Positions 10,101 to 17,987 of a stretch of 64,000 nucleotides of DNA are shown here, piece by piece. Both the position numbers and the translations under genes were made by a program. The notes beneath the pieces were generated by a model, which was not told the DNA's origin, ran no database searches, and saw nothing but the letters and a program-made list of their open reading frames with translations. This DNA comes from Pseudomonas sp. S06B 330 (lineage in GTDB: Bacteria > Pseudomonadota > Gammaproteobacteria > Pseudomonadales > Pseudomonadaceae): assembly GCF_002845275.2 (NCBI RefSeq), contig NZ_CP088149.1, positions 2,600,501 through 2,664,500 of the forward strand. Reading direction: 5' to 3'. Within the stretch, counting starts at the first letter, position 1, and every line of letters begins with the position of its first letter.

Positions 10101-10467
10101 TGCCTAGCAAATCGATCTTGCCGGCATGCAATGCAGCAATGGCTTGAGCCCGGTCAGTAAAACGGCGGACCTTGACCGGGATGCCCAACAGCTCACTGAT
10201 CAGCCCGGCATAGTCGGCGGTCAGGCCCTCGTAGTCACTATTACTGACGTTGATATCAAACGGTGGATAGTCCGGCGCGGTCGTGCCGAGTAGCAAGTGA
10301 TGCTTGTTCTTGAGCCACAGCTTGTCCTCGGCCGGTAGCGCCAGCGCTGTACTGCTACTGATGGAGCGGGCCAGGAGCTGGCGAGGTTCGCCCACGTCTA
10401 TCGCCCCGACGTGAAACGTCTGAAGGCTCAGCAGGCAACCAAGCAATATACACTTGAGCAGCTTCAT
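7180..10467 (-). CDS. BvgS/EvgS-type hybrid sensor histidine kinase
   Basis: A 1095-residue inner-membrane sensor. After a signal sequence (MKLLKCILLGCLLSLQTF) come two tandem periplasmic solute-binding domains (about 55-280 and 290-510) and one membrane span near 540. Next are a dimerisation domain with the phospho-accepting His in FLATMSHEIRTPM near 610, an ATPase with LSNLLSNAIKFTEQ and GTGLGLVISR, and a receiver with Asp near 896 (AVITDCHMPG). The C-terminal HPt domain has His near 1035 (AHRIKGGAKML). All phosphorelay residues are present. The start at 10467 gives a proper signal peptide, whereas a longer reading would overlap the upstream gene. It is co-transcribed with the regulator at 10475-11089 (8-bp gap), so the relay most likely ends there. 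The ligand is unknown. Confidence 0.93.
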   Translation of the reverse strand: MKLLKCILLGCLLSLQTFHVGAIDVGEPRQLLARSISSSTALALPAEDKLWLKNKHHLLLGTTAPDYPPFDINVSNSDYEGLTADYAGLISELLGIPVKVRRFTDRAQAIAALHAGKIDLLGSSNAFEAADAQLVLSHPYTDDQPVIAIASGTSLGHSERLEGLRLAMVDHYLPQTLVTTLYPQAKLQLYSSNLAGLSAVALGQADAFLGDAVSSDYLITRIYLGSVQVDHFIKNLRGAFAFAVSRNNPTLLRLVDQALDRIGDNDRLNILRRWTSGSTRVLLNRNSVNLSAAEQAWIEQHPRLRVAINKYFAPLTFFDEDHQFRGITADILDQISLRTGLKFDIHVVDSVAQIIEQLEHGNVDIAAVLPPTPRREPTLHFSRPYLITPRVLVTRTDNHTLRSTEQLKGKRLALIRDFFPSEADLRLRYPDTTLVEVDDPLSLMEYVAQGKVDAALSSQINAAYFISHLFKDKLQIASIYGDQPGIASFAVARNATLLQSILDKALLSIPPDDMTEVTGRWRTNALISDSLWYNYRGLIMQILLGAGALIVAVIIWNRYLRELIRQRSEAEQALQTELNFSKRLLEELRLAKDQAEDASRAKSTFLATMSHEIRTPMNAVIGLLELAIDDAQQGRVDRTSLQVAFESANGLLELIGDILDIARIESGHMTLAPQPTNLNALITAIVRVFEGSARLKGLRLDVALPATERWVVVDALRLKQILSNLLSNAIKFTEQGRVNVSLRVDDSQPSQLQILLSVEDSGVGISVEDQQRLFQPFAQVGPHAPRQGTGLGLVISRTLCELMGGQLHLQSAPNQGTQAHIALTLPMAEPSTELDITPEPPGSRMPTQSILVVDDYPANLMLLERQLTMLGHRVSQASDGQQALAVWQESHFDAVITDCHMPGMDGHQLARQIRAQERQLQRPACLILGLTANAQAQERERCLASGMNECLFKPIGLAELRHHLQAKGTPPPELQAAMDQSHASGFDIDNLRYLTLGDPDLVRRLLTELARSNAEDLKALRDLGPHPSRTSVRALAHRIKGGAKMLKARAVVGHCQALEQACLGDASNDQLKALLDTLEQSLLTLKTQLTQQHLL

Positions 10468-10474
10468 GACCGGA

Positions 10475-11089
10475 TCAGATCGAATGACGACGGCACAAAT
10501 CGAGCAGTGCCGCAAACGAACCGAGCTCCAGCTTCTCCAGAATCCGGGTCTTATAGGTACTGACTGTTTTGGGGCTCAAGTGCAGGTGTTCGGCAATGTC
10601 GTTGTTCGATTGCCCCTCTGCCAGCAGCCGCAGCACCGCCAGCTCCTGATCGGAGAGTTTATCCAGTCGCTGTTGCTCGCTGAGCAGTGGCCCATGCTGT
10701 GTCGTTAGCTCAGGAAAAATCGAATAGCCCTTTATCATGGCTTTCAGCGCGGAGACCAAGGTTCTCAGGTCTTCGTCTTTTCGCACAAACGCCGAGGCGC
10801 CGCCATCCAGGCAACGACGGGCAAACAGTTCGGGAGGTTGGCCGGTGAGCACCAGAATGCGTGGTGGCACAGGTTCGAGCCCTTGCAGGCGTCTCAACAC
10901 ACTCAGGCCATCAATGCCTGGCAGGCCGATGTCGAGAATCACCACGTCCGGGCGCAGCTCCCGAGCCAGTTGCCAGGCGATCTCTCCGTCGTGCGCTTCC
11001 CCGACAACGGTGAAGTCTGCGCGCTCAAGCAACAGGCGCACGGCAAAGCGCACGGTGGAATGGTCGTCAACGATCAACACAGTGGTCAA
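10475..11089 (-). CDS. BvgA/EvgA-type response regulator (REC-LuxR HTH)
   Basis: A 204-residue NarL/FixJ-family regulator. The receiver has the acidic pair in LIVDDH, phospho-Asp in VVILDIGLPG and the conserved Lys in FVRKDED. The C-terminal LuxR-type helix-turn-helix runs from LSDQELAVLRLLAEG to KTVSTYKTRILEKL. I place the start at a TTG (11089) because AAGGAG lies seven bases before it and the protein then begins directly at the receiver; an in-frame ATG at 11119 has no ribosome site. It is the cognate partner of the downstream hybrid kinase. Targets are unknown; a candidate site lies upstream at 11239-11251. Confidence 0.9.
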   Translation of the reverse strand: MTTVLIVDDHSTVRFAVRLLLERADFTVVGEAHDGEIAWQLARELRPDVVILDIGLPGIDGLSVLRRLQGLEPVPPRILVLTGQPPELFARRCLDGGASAFVRKDEDLRTLVSALKAMIKGYSIFPELTTQHGPLLSEQQRLDKLSDQELAVLRLLAEGQSNNDIAEHLHLSPKTVSTYKTRILEKLELGSFAALLDLCRRHSI

Positions 11090-11238
11090 TGTTCTGCTCC
11101 TTGTCGAGTATGTAAGCAAATTCCCGAATCATTCAGGAGGGCGACTCTGGCTAAGGCCGGAAGGTCGCCAACGATACGTCGAATCAGGGAACGATAGTAC
11201 GAGGAGGAGAAGCGTGTTGAGTTTATCGGCTACGTTTG

Positions 11239-11251
11239 AGGGAAATTCCTA
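11239..11251. promoter_or_regulatory. Candidate binding site for the BvgA-like regulator
   Basis: AGGGAAATTCCTA contains a heptad (ATTCCTA) fitting the published BvgA half-site pattern (T/A)TTC(C/T)TA, with a degenerate inverted partner. It lies about 150 bp upstream of the response regulator in the 232-bp gap to the TonB receptor. Autoregulation is an inference. Confidence 0.3.
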
Positions 11252-11321
11252 CGGCTGATCGGTTTTTGTCTTGCTGAGATTGGGCGGATCGCCTTAATAG
11301 AGCGCGACCCGCTGTAGGTTT

Positions 11322-13568
11322 TTAGAACGAAGTAGTGAAGGAAGCGTAGTAGGCGCGTCCGGCTTCGTTGTAGGTTAACGCCCCGGCTTCGTCAGAGTTG
11401 CCTTCACGGTAAAGGCGCTTATCGAACAGGTTATTGACCCCGACGCGTACACTCAGGTGCTTGTTGAATTCATACCCGCTGCTGATGCCCATCAGCCCGT
11501 AGGGGTCTACGTCCTTGCGTACGTTGGGGGCCAGCGCTTCGTTGGCGCGGGCGTTGTAGCTGGGGGACTCCTGCTTGCCGTAGTAGGTGCCGTTGAGCTG
11601 GAACGACAGTTTTTCGGTAGCGTTCCAATCCAGGGTGGAGTTGACCGTGTACTCGGGAATGATGCTAAGCGGCTCGCCGGTTTGCTTGTCCTCTGACTCG
11701 ATCATGTAAGTGAAGTTGGTATTCCAGTCCAGGCGTGGTGTGAGGGCGATGAACAGGTTGCCCTCGACGCCTTGTACCACCGCCTTTCCGGTGTTCTCCC
11801 AGCGCAGGATGCGCCGACCATTGGGGAGGCGGAAAACCGTCTGGTTACCCGCCTCGATCTTGTTTTTGTAGTCGTTGCGAAAATAGGTGGCACTGGTGCG
11901 CCAGGTGCCCTTGTCATACGCCAGGCCCAGTTCCTTGTTGATGCTGGTTTCCGGGTCCAGATCGGCGTTGCCTAACAGGTAGCAGCCGCCGTTGTTGACC
12001 TCGCTGGAATTGCAACCACCGCCGCGGCTGTAGAGCAGGTAATTGGGGTTGGCCTGATACAGGTTTGGCGTCTTGTAGGCGCGGGCGATACCGCCTTTGA
12101 CGCTGAGCGCCTCGGTGATCTGGTGCGAAGCGTTAAGACTCGGGCTCCAATTGCTGCCGAAATCCTGGTGATCATCGAAACGCAGGCCTGGGGTGATGAT
12201 GGTGTTGGGGCCGACCTCGATGTTGTCTTCGGCATACAGCGCATAACTGTGGGCAGTGCTTTTTGTCTGAGTACGGTCGAAGCCTGGCAGTTCGGCGCCC
12301 GGGTCGTAGCTTTGTGGGCGCAGAGAGCCCGGATCGTTGAGCGATTCATAAAGGTATTCAGTGCCCAGGGTCAGCACCTGTTCGAGACCGATGCTGAGCG
12401 GCAAGTTGACTTCGCCGGTGGCGCGGGTATTGCGCAGGCGTGACTCGAAGCGCCCGGCCCCGTCGGAAGGCGCGCCTTCACCCCAGCCTGCCAGCCCTTC
12501 ATTGAGACGGTTATTGCGGGTCAAATCATAGGACAGCGAGGCCATGCTGCTGCCCCAGCTATAGTCGCCGCGGTGGGTGGCGGCGAAGCTGGAGCGCTGC
12601 ATGACGTTGGTTTCCTTGCCCACCTGACTTTCGACAAACTCGCCGCCGGCATTGAGCATGGTGTCGCCAGCAAAGATATTGCCCTGGCGGCTGTAGCTGG
12701 ACTCCAGGTCCAGGGTGTTGGCCGGGTTGATCTTCCAGCTCAGTAAACCGCTGATGTCTTTGTTGCGCACGCCCTCACGGCCGGCCATCAACGATTCTTC
12801 ATAGGCTTGATGGCCGCTGTTGATTTTCATGTCATCGGCATCGGTCTTGTTCAGGCTGCCATAGACGCGAAAAATCAGATCGTCGGTGATTGGGCCACTG
12901 AGGCTGAAATTGGCGCGCTTGCCCATGCCTTCGGCATCGTCTTCGGGGAACACGCTGTACAGGGTCATGGAGCCTTTGAGTTGCTGGGTGGGGCGTTTGG
13001 TGATGATGTTCACCACTCCGCCCATGGCACCGGAGCCGTATCGCGCAGCAGCGGGGCCGCGAAGGATTTCGATGCGTTCGACTTCTTCGGCCGGTACCCA
13101 GTTGGTTTCGCCGCGGGTGTCACGGTCACCACTCCAGCCATAGCGCACGGCGTTGCGTGAGGTGGTGGGTTTACCGTCGATGAGGACCAGGGTGTTTTCC
13201 GGGCCCATGCCGCGCAGGTCGATCTGGCGGTTGTTGCCGCGAGCACCGCTGCTGCTGTTGCCGGTGAGGTTGACGCCGGGTTCTCGGCGGATGATGTCGG
13301 ACAGGTCGTTGACGGGGGGGCGTCTTTTGATGTCTTCGGCGGTGATGATGGAGACGCCGGGGGCTTGTTTGAGTTCTTCCTCGGCGGTGCCCAGTACTCG
13401 GGTGTCTTCCAGTTCGATCGCCTGGCGAGTGCCATCGACAGGCAGGTCGGTGGGCTGGATCTGGATTTCATCGGGTTGCAGTTGCAGGGGAGCAGCGGTG
13501 AGGCTGGCGGAGCCCAGTGTTGCCAGCAAGGCAATACTCAGGGGGCTGAGGTTGAAGCACGACGCCAT
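11322..13568 (-). CDS. TonB-dependent catecholate siderophore receptor (FepA/PfeA-like)
   Basis: A 748-residue outer-membrane receptor. A signal peptide (about 26 residues) is followed by a plug domain (GVSIITAEDIKRRPPVNDLS to YGSGAMGGVVNIITKRP) and a 22-strand barrel ending in the aromatic C-terminus YYASFTTSF. LRGMGPENTLVLIDGKP and SVRYG-like loops, together with GWSGDRDTRGETNWVP, are characteristic of the ferric-enterobactin receptor group. A putative TonB-box-like start follows the signal. It would import a catecholate iron complex. A Fur box at 13634-13652 predicts iron repression. It is monocistronic; no siderophore synthesis or ABC genes are near, so it may serve xenosiderophores. Confidence 0.88.
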   Translation of the reverse strand: MASCFNLSPLSIALLATLGSASLTAAPLQLQPDEIQIQPTDLPVDGTRQAIELEDTRVLGTAEEELKQAPGVSIITAEDIKRRPPVNDLSDIIRREPGVNLTGNSSSGARGNNRQIDLRGMGPENTLVLIDGKPTTSRNAVRYGWSGDRDTRGETNWVPAEEVERIEILRGPAAARYGSGAMGGVVNIITKRPTQQLKGSMTLYSVFPEDDAEGMGKRANFSLSGPITDDLIFRVYGSLNKTDADDMKINSGHQAYEESLMAGREGVRNKDISGLLSWKINPANTLDLESSYSRQGNIFAGDTMLNAGGEFVESQVGKETNVMQRSSFAATHRGDYSWGSSMASLSYDLTRNNRLNEGLAGWGEGAPSDGAGRFESRLRNTRATGEVNLPLSIGLEQVLTLGTEYLYESLNDPGSLRPQSYDPGAELPGFDRTQTKSTAHSYALYAEDNIEVGPNTIITPGLRFDDHQDFGSNWSPSLNASHQITEALSVKGGIARAYKTPNLYQANPNYLLYSRGGGCNSSEVNNGGCYLLGNADLDPETSINKELGLAYDKGTWRTSATYFRNDYKNKIEAGNQTVFRLPNGRRILRWENTGKAVVQGVEGNLFIALTPRLDWNTNFTYMIESEDKQTGEPLSIIPEYTVNSTLDWNATEKLSFQLNGTYYGKQESPSYNARANEALAPNVRKDVDPYGLMGISSGYEFNKHLSVRVGVNNLFDKRLYREGNSDEAGALTYNEAGRAYYASFTTSF

Positions 13569-13633
13569 GTCAAATTTCTCCTGGGACTAGGGGTGGGCAA
13601 GGGGCTACATCGGCAGGTCTTGCTCACGGCGTC

Positions 13634-13652
13634 GAGAATGATAAGGATTAGC
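13634..13652. promoter_or_regulatory. Fur box of the catecholate receptor
   Basis: GAGAATGATAAGGATTAGC matches 15 of 19 positions of the classical Fur consensus and lies 66 bp upstream of the receptor start codon, as expected for iron-repressed control. Confidence 0.8.
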
Positions 13653-13698
13653 ATTTGCATGTAAAGGGGGTAGGGGAGAAATAAAATATTAGGCAGGG

Positions 13699-13734
13699 AA
13701 AAAAGACCGCAACTACCCCCATCGGTAGTCACGG
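13699..13734 (-). terminator. Intrinsic terminator of the curlin operon
   Basis: Read on the minus strand, CCGTGACTACC and GGTAGTTGCGG form an 11-bp stem (two G-U pairs) with a 6-nt loop, followed at once by TCTTTTTT. It lies 31 bp after the stop of the CsgA-like gene and insulates the operon from the iron-regulated receptor. Confidence 0.88.
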
Positions 13735-13765
13735 CCAAAACGGAGAGAGAAACGCCAAGCACAAA

Positions 13766-15211
13766 TTACTGCTGCAACACCGTAGCCTGGTTACCTGCCC
13801 CAAACTGTTGAACCGTTGCGGTCATGCTTGCGCCGCTCTGATCAACCATTGCCTGGTTATAGGAACCCCCTTGGGTCACGTAGGCCACATTGACCCCGTC
13901 GGTCTGCTTGATCGTGGCGCTGTTATTGTCGCCATACAGCTGCCAGGTAGAGCTCTGGTTGCCACTGCCGGATTGCTCCAGCTTGATGCTGTTGGTCTCA
14001 CCGGTACTGGTACCGGTGGCGTAGTTGTTGGTCCCACGCTGATCCGCGATCAACAGGTTGTCACTGCCGTTCTGTTCGAAGTACAGCTCGTTGTTGCTGT
14101 CGACTTGAGCCATTTCAGCGGTGTTGCCGTCACCGTTCTGATTCAGCCGCGTCAGTTGAGCCACACCGTCCTGGGTGAAGTTGGCGCTGTTGTTACTGCC
14201 GTTCTGATTGATCTCGGCGCGTTGGCTGTTGCCGAACTGGCCACCGGTCTTGTCGCCCTTCCAATTACTGGCCAGGACCTTGTTACCGATACCGTTGGAA
14301 TTGACCTCCAGCACATGATTCTCGCCACTCTGGTAGGTAAAGCTGACGTTACCGGAGCCTGACTGCGTCAACGTCGAAAGCGAACCCACTGACTCGTATT
14401 GATCGGCATAGGCCGCGTTGAGGTCGCCAGCCTGGTAGAGGATGGCCAGGTTGCTCTCGCCAAAGCTCTGGTCGATGACACCCTCGTTGGTCGAACCAAA
14501 TTGGGTCACTGTCGCTTGGCTGCCCGCCTGGGTGTCCTGCCAGACCTCGGTAGAGTTACCGGTGCCGCTCTGGGTAATGGTGACGACGCCACCTTGGCCC
14601 TCGCGCTGGTCGCCATAGGCCCAGTTGCTTTCACCGGTCTGATAGATGCCGATCTGGCCGTCGTTGTGACTGATGTGTTCGGCGGCGCTGTAGTTGTCGG
14701 TACCGGTCTGGATGCTCAGGGCATTGTTGGCCGCGCCGCTGTTGAGCTGCTCAACGTAAGCGCGGTTTTCGTTGCCATATTGCAGGGTGGTGCCCTGGCT
14801 GCCGGTCTGGCTGTCCTGATAAACGAACGAGAAGTTCCCCGAGCCTTCCTGGGTTTGCTGGGACTGGTTCTCGGTGCCCAGCGACTGGCTGGCGTGGGTG
14901 TTGTTCAGGGCACCGGCGGTTTGCTGGTTTATCTTGCTGCCCATTTCGAACAATTGCTCGGCGTAACCGGCGTTGTAGTCACCCACCGCATCCTGTTGGA
15001 TCTGGCTGTTGCCACCTTGCTGGAAGGCAGCGTGGTTGTTGCCCGTGCCGGTCTGGTTCTGGTTGGTGGTGCTGAAGGCAGCAGCGGTTTGCTTGACCTC
15101 GGCGATGTTCTCGGTACCGGACTGGTTCTGGGTTGACTGGCTGTCATCGGCCATCACCTGACCGGCAAGGGCCAGCACAATGGCGGCGCTTATGGGAGCG
15201 AGCTTGAACAT
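13766..15211 (-). CDS. Large CsgA-like curlin (major amyloid subunit)
   Basis: A 481-residue secreted protein with a signal peptide ending near AGQVMA-DD. The rest is built of short imperfect repeats rich in Q, N, G and S, with the curlin signature Q-x-G-x-x-N-x-A-x-x-x-Q (for example QSGTGNSTEVWQ, QNGSNNSANFTQ, QFGAGNQATVLQ). I count about 28-30 G-x-x-N half-repeats, against five full repeats in the 151-residue E. coli CsgA. Such repeats stack as a beta-solenoid and polymerise into surface amyloid. It follows the CsgB-like gene by 17 bp, has a GGAGG ribosome site, and is last in the operon before a strong terminator. No symbol is given because it is far longer than classical CsgA. Confidence 0.85.
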   Translation of the reverse strand: MFKLAPISAAIVLALAGQVMADDSQSTQNQSGTENIAEVKQTAAAFSTTNQNQTGTGNNHAAFQQGGNSQIQQDAVGDYNAGYAEQLFEMGSKINQQTAGALNNTHASQSLGTENQSQQTQEGSGNFSFVYQDSQTGSQGTTLQYGNENRAYVEQLNSGAANNALSIQTGTDNYSAAEHISHNDGQIGIYQTGESNWAYGDQREGQGGVVTITQSGTGNSTEVWQDTQAGSQATVTQFGSTNEGVIDQSFGESNLAILYQAGDLNAAYADQYESVGSLSTLTQSGSGNVSFTYQSGENHVLEVNSNGIGNKVLASNWKGDKTGGQFGNSQRAEINQNGSNNSANFTQDGVAQLTRLNQNGDGNTAEMAQVDSNNELYFEQNGSDNLLIADQRGTNNYATGTSTGETNSIKLEQSGSGNQSSTWQLYGDNNSATIKQTDGVNVAYVTQGGSYNQAMVDQSGASMTATVQQFGAGNQATVLQQ

Positions 15212-15228
15212 GGTGGTGCCTCCAGGTT

Positions 15229-15702
15229 TTAACGGTATTGGTTGACCTGCACACGCTGACCGTTACCGGCCTGGACCACGGAACTTTGCAGTCCCGAGCC
15301 GGCCTGGACGATGCTGGCGCTGTTGCTGTTGCCGTATTGCTCGATGTTCGCGCGGTTATTGCTGCCGCTCTGAGCGATCGAGGCGCTGTTGCCATAGCCT
15401 TGTTGGTGGATGGTGGCCATCAGGTCATTGCCTTGCTGCAGGATGTACGCCTCCTGCGCGCCGCCCGCTTGAACGATGCGGCCCAACAGGGCCTGACCGT
15501 CCTGGCCGATGGCGGCGCGGTTGGCTTGGCCGTTCTGTTCGACCTGCGCCTGTTGCCCGGCGCTGACTGGCAGCGGTTGCATCGACAGCGGTTCGCCCAA
15601 GTCCCGATCGGGGCCCAGATCGGCGTTATCCATCAGGTCGTCGGCCAGGGCGGCCTGACCGATCAAGGTCAGGCAAAGCAGCAAGGTGGTCAGGCGCGCC
15701 AT
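15229..15702 (-). CDS. csgB: CsgB-like minor curlin (nucleator)
   Basis: A 157-residue secreted protein. The signal peptide (MARLTTLLLCLTLIGQAALA) is followed by a 30-residue linker and then about nine 11-residue curlin half-repeats such as GYGNSASIAQS, GSNNRANIEQY and GNSNSASIVQA. It ends in a basic stretch, GQRVQVNQYR, as the C-terminus of E. coli CsgB does. CsgB nucleates CsgA on the cell surface, and order and spacing fit that pair. The ATG at 15702 has GGAG eight bases upstream; the ATG at 15708 is too close to it. Confidence 0.82.
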   Translation of the reverse strand: MARLTTLLLCLTLIGQAALADDLMDNADLGPDRDLGEPLSMQPLPVSAGQQAQVEQNGQANRAAIGQDGQALLGRIVQAGGAQEAYILQQGNDLMATIHQQGYGNSASIAQSGSNNRANIEQYGNSNSASIVQAGSGLQSSVVQAGNGQRVQVNQYR

Positions 15703-15720
15703 GGTCATCTCTCCCGGGTT

Positions 15721-17952
15721 CTACTGCACGGTCACTGGCACGGTACGGACGGTGCCCTGGCTACTGCGGATGGTCGCCGACGGTGCTGCTGTCGGGATTA
15801 CCGTGGTGCTGTTGCTCACCGTCAGCCGCCAGCGTCCGGTCAGCGGTACAGCGGTGCTGCCCAGGGTGACCAGCCCGCTCGGGGTGGTGACCTGCACGGT
15901 GATGGTGTTGCCGGTGGTCACCGACGAGGTGCCGGAGAGGTCCCAGTTGTAGCGGTTGTTGGAGCGCGCGGTGACCGTTGCGGCAGTGACGGTAAAGGTT
16001 TCTGCCGCCGGCCGTGGCGAGACCTGCACGGTGACCGTGGCCGGTGCTGACAAGGCGCCGAGGCTGTCGCGGGCGATGTAGGTGAAGGTGGTGGTGAAGG
16101 CCGCTGTAATGGTGGCCGGTGGGGTGTAGGTGACTTGATTGCCGTCGGTGCTCACTGTGCCACGGCCGTCGACGGGCTGGGTCACACTGGCGACTGCCAG
16201 AGGAACGTTGCCTTCCGGATCGGAGTCGTTGAGCAGGACGTTGATCGGCAGGGCGACACCCAGGGTTGTCGCAGTGTCGTTGACGGCCGTCGGTACCTGG
16301 TTCGGGGCGACGTTGATGGTCACTGTGGTCACCGCCGACTTCAGTCCTTTGTTGTCCTGAGCACGGTAGGTGAAGGTGGCGGCCATGGGGGCATTGACCA
16401 CCGCAGGTGGGGTGTAGATCACCGCAGTGCTACCACTGAGGGCGACCGTGCCTTGGTCTGGGGCGGGTTGGGTGAGGTCAACGATGCTCAGCGGCACGTT
16501 GTTGTCCGGGTCACTGTCGTTAGCCAGCAGGTTCAGGCTCACGGGAACACCAAAGCTGGTGCTACCCAGGTCCGATTGGGTCAGTGGCACTTGGTTTTCG
16601 GCTTCGACCGGCGCATTGCCGACCACCACAACGGCTTCGGTATCACTGCCTCCGGCGGCGGACTTGATGGTGACCGTAGCCGGAGGCTGGGCCACATCAT
16701 TGACCGTCAGGCTTTGCAGGGTGCCGGCCTTGGACAGGCGGCCATAGCCCTGGGCGACCAGGTCGGGCACCTGTACCTCATCACTGGAGCTGGCTTCGAT
16801 CCGCAGGCGTTTGTTGACCCAGTCATAGCGCGCGGTGGTGACCTTGACCACATCGCTGAGTTTGCGTGACAGCGCGGTGGGGCGGGTGGCACCGGTCGGA
16901 TCGGTCGCCGTTACGACGATGATCGGCGGTGGCGCGGCATTGCTCAGGTGTTCGGCGAAGAACAGCCCGTTGTTGTCGGCCAGCAAACTGAACTGGCAGG
17001 GTGAAGGTGGGGTGCCGGGCACCAGCGCCAGGGTTTCACGAAAGCACAAGGTGGCGCTGTTCGGGGCCTTGGCGAACACCTCGACGCGAGTGCCTGCAGC
17101 AGTACGACGGTAGCTGGCACGCTCAAGCTCTGCGGCGATTTGCTCGCGTGGATCGAGGACTTTGCCCGAAACAGTAAAGCGGTTGGTCTCAATGGTTCCG
17201 GCCGGGCCTTGGATACGGATGAAGTTGGTATTGAATGGGCTGCCAACGACTTGTTCGGTCAGGTTCGGGTCGCCGATATAGGTTTCGCTGGCACCGGTAT
17301 CCGGGTTGATCTCGGTGTAGGGGCCACCGACACCGCGCAGGAAGGGGCCAATCGCGCCGTTGAGGACGCCGCTGAAATTGCCGGGTGCGCCGATGCCGAT
17401 GTCGCGAGTGATGTTGATCGCCCGCCGCCCTGGCGTGGTGACGTTGACCGTCTCGACGCCATATGGGTGGGTGATGACGTAGGTGCCGGCTTGCGGCACC
17501 GAGACGCGGATACGGATGCGGGCAAAGCTCTGTTGGTCGCCATCAACCGGGTTTTCACTGGCAAACGCCGCTTCGATACCAGCGACATACACGTCCAGTT
17601 CATAGCCGCTGTTGCCCACGGCCGGTATTGAGGTTTCTGCCAGGTACCAGAACATTTCTGGAGGCCAGTTGTCAGGGAACACCAAGGGCAGGGCGTCATC
17701 GTAAATGCCAGGCTCGGGCAGCAAGGTGCACATGTAGGCCGGTGGCACTGAAACCGGTACCCGTGAGCTTGCCGCTCTTGATTGGCACAGCTCCATCGAC
17801 AGGTCGTTGTGGTCCTGGTACCACATCGGGTAACGCCCGGTGGCCAGGGTGTAGGGGCCCGGATCGACCGCTTTGAGGCCGGCCCAGGCAGTGCCGGTCA
17901 GCGTCAGGGAAAGCCCAGCTGCGCAGAGCGCCAGGCGTGGCCAATTGTTCAT
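15721..17952 (-). CDS. Secreted curlin-operon protein B with cadherin-like repeats
   Basis: A 743-residue exported protein of unknown function with a signal peptide (MNNWPRLALCAAGLSLTLTG...AWA). Residues about 30-290 are shared with the neighbouring product at 17988-19334: VDPGPYT, YMCTLLPEPGI/YMCTLLPAPGV, THPYGVE, GRRAIN, RDIGIG, PFLRGVGGPYTE and GSPFNTNF recur in the same order. The C-terminal half contains two Ig/cadherin-like repeats marked by LNLLANDSDPDNNVPLSIV and INVLLNDSDPEGNVPLAVA, each followed by a GTV...TYTPP strand and a final TVTINV or TVTVQV strand. AGGAGG precedes the start. Its place upstream of csgB implies a cell-surface role with the amyloid, possibly adhesion or anchoring; this is inference. 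Confidence 0.75.
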   Translation of the reverse strand: MNNWPRLALCAAGLSLTLTGTAWAGLKAVDPGPYTLATGRYPMWYQDHNDLSMELCQSRAASSRVPVSVPPAYMCTLLPEPGIYDDALPLVFPDNWPPEMFWYLAETSIPAVGNSGYELDVYVAGIEAAFASENPVDGDQQSFARIRIRVSVPQAGTYVITHPYGVETVNVTTPGRRAINITRDIGIGAPGNFSGVLNGAIGPFLRGVGGPYTEINPDTGASETYIGDPNLTEQVVGSPFNTNFIRIQGPAGTIETNRFTVSGKVLDPREQIAAELERASYRRTAAGTRVEVFAKAPNSATLCFRETLALVPGTPPSPCQFSLLADNNGLFFAEHLSNAAPPPIIVVTATDPTGATRPTALSRKLSDVVKVTTARYDWVNKRLRIEASSSDEVQVPDLVAQGYGRLSKAGTLQSLTVNDVAQPPATVTIKSAAGGSDTEAVVVVGNAPVEAENQVPLTQSDLGSTSFGVPVSLNLLANDSDPDNNVPLSIVDLTQPAPDQGTVALSGSTAVIYTPPAVVNAPMAATFTYRAQDNKGLKSAVTTVTINVAPNQVPTAVNDTATTLGVALPINVLLNDSDPEGNVPLAVASVTQPVDGRGTVSTDGNQVTYTPPATITAAFTTTFTYIARDSLGALSAPATVTVQVSPRPAAETFTVTAATVTARSNNRYNWDLSGTSSVTTGNTITVQVTTPSGLVTLGSTAVPLTGRWRLTVSNSTTVIPTAAPSATIRSSQGTVRTVPVTVQ

Positions 17953-17987
17953 GCTGCCTCCTGCTACGGGACGTGGCGAGATGATAT

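Noticed and set aside
13766..15702. Possible tandem DNA repeat or CRISPR array
   Set aside because: The periodicity is in the protein (curlin repeats) with varied codons and no spacer-repeat pattern.
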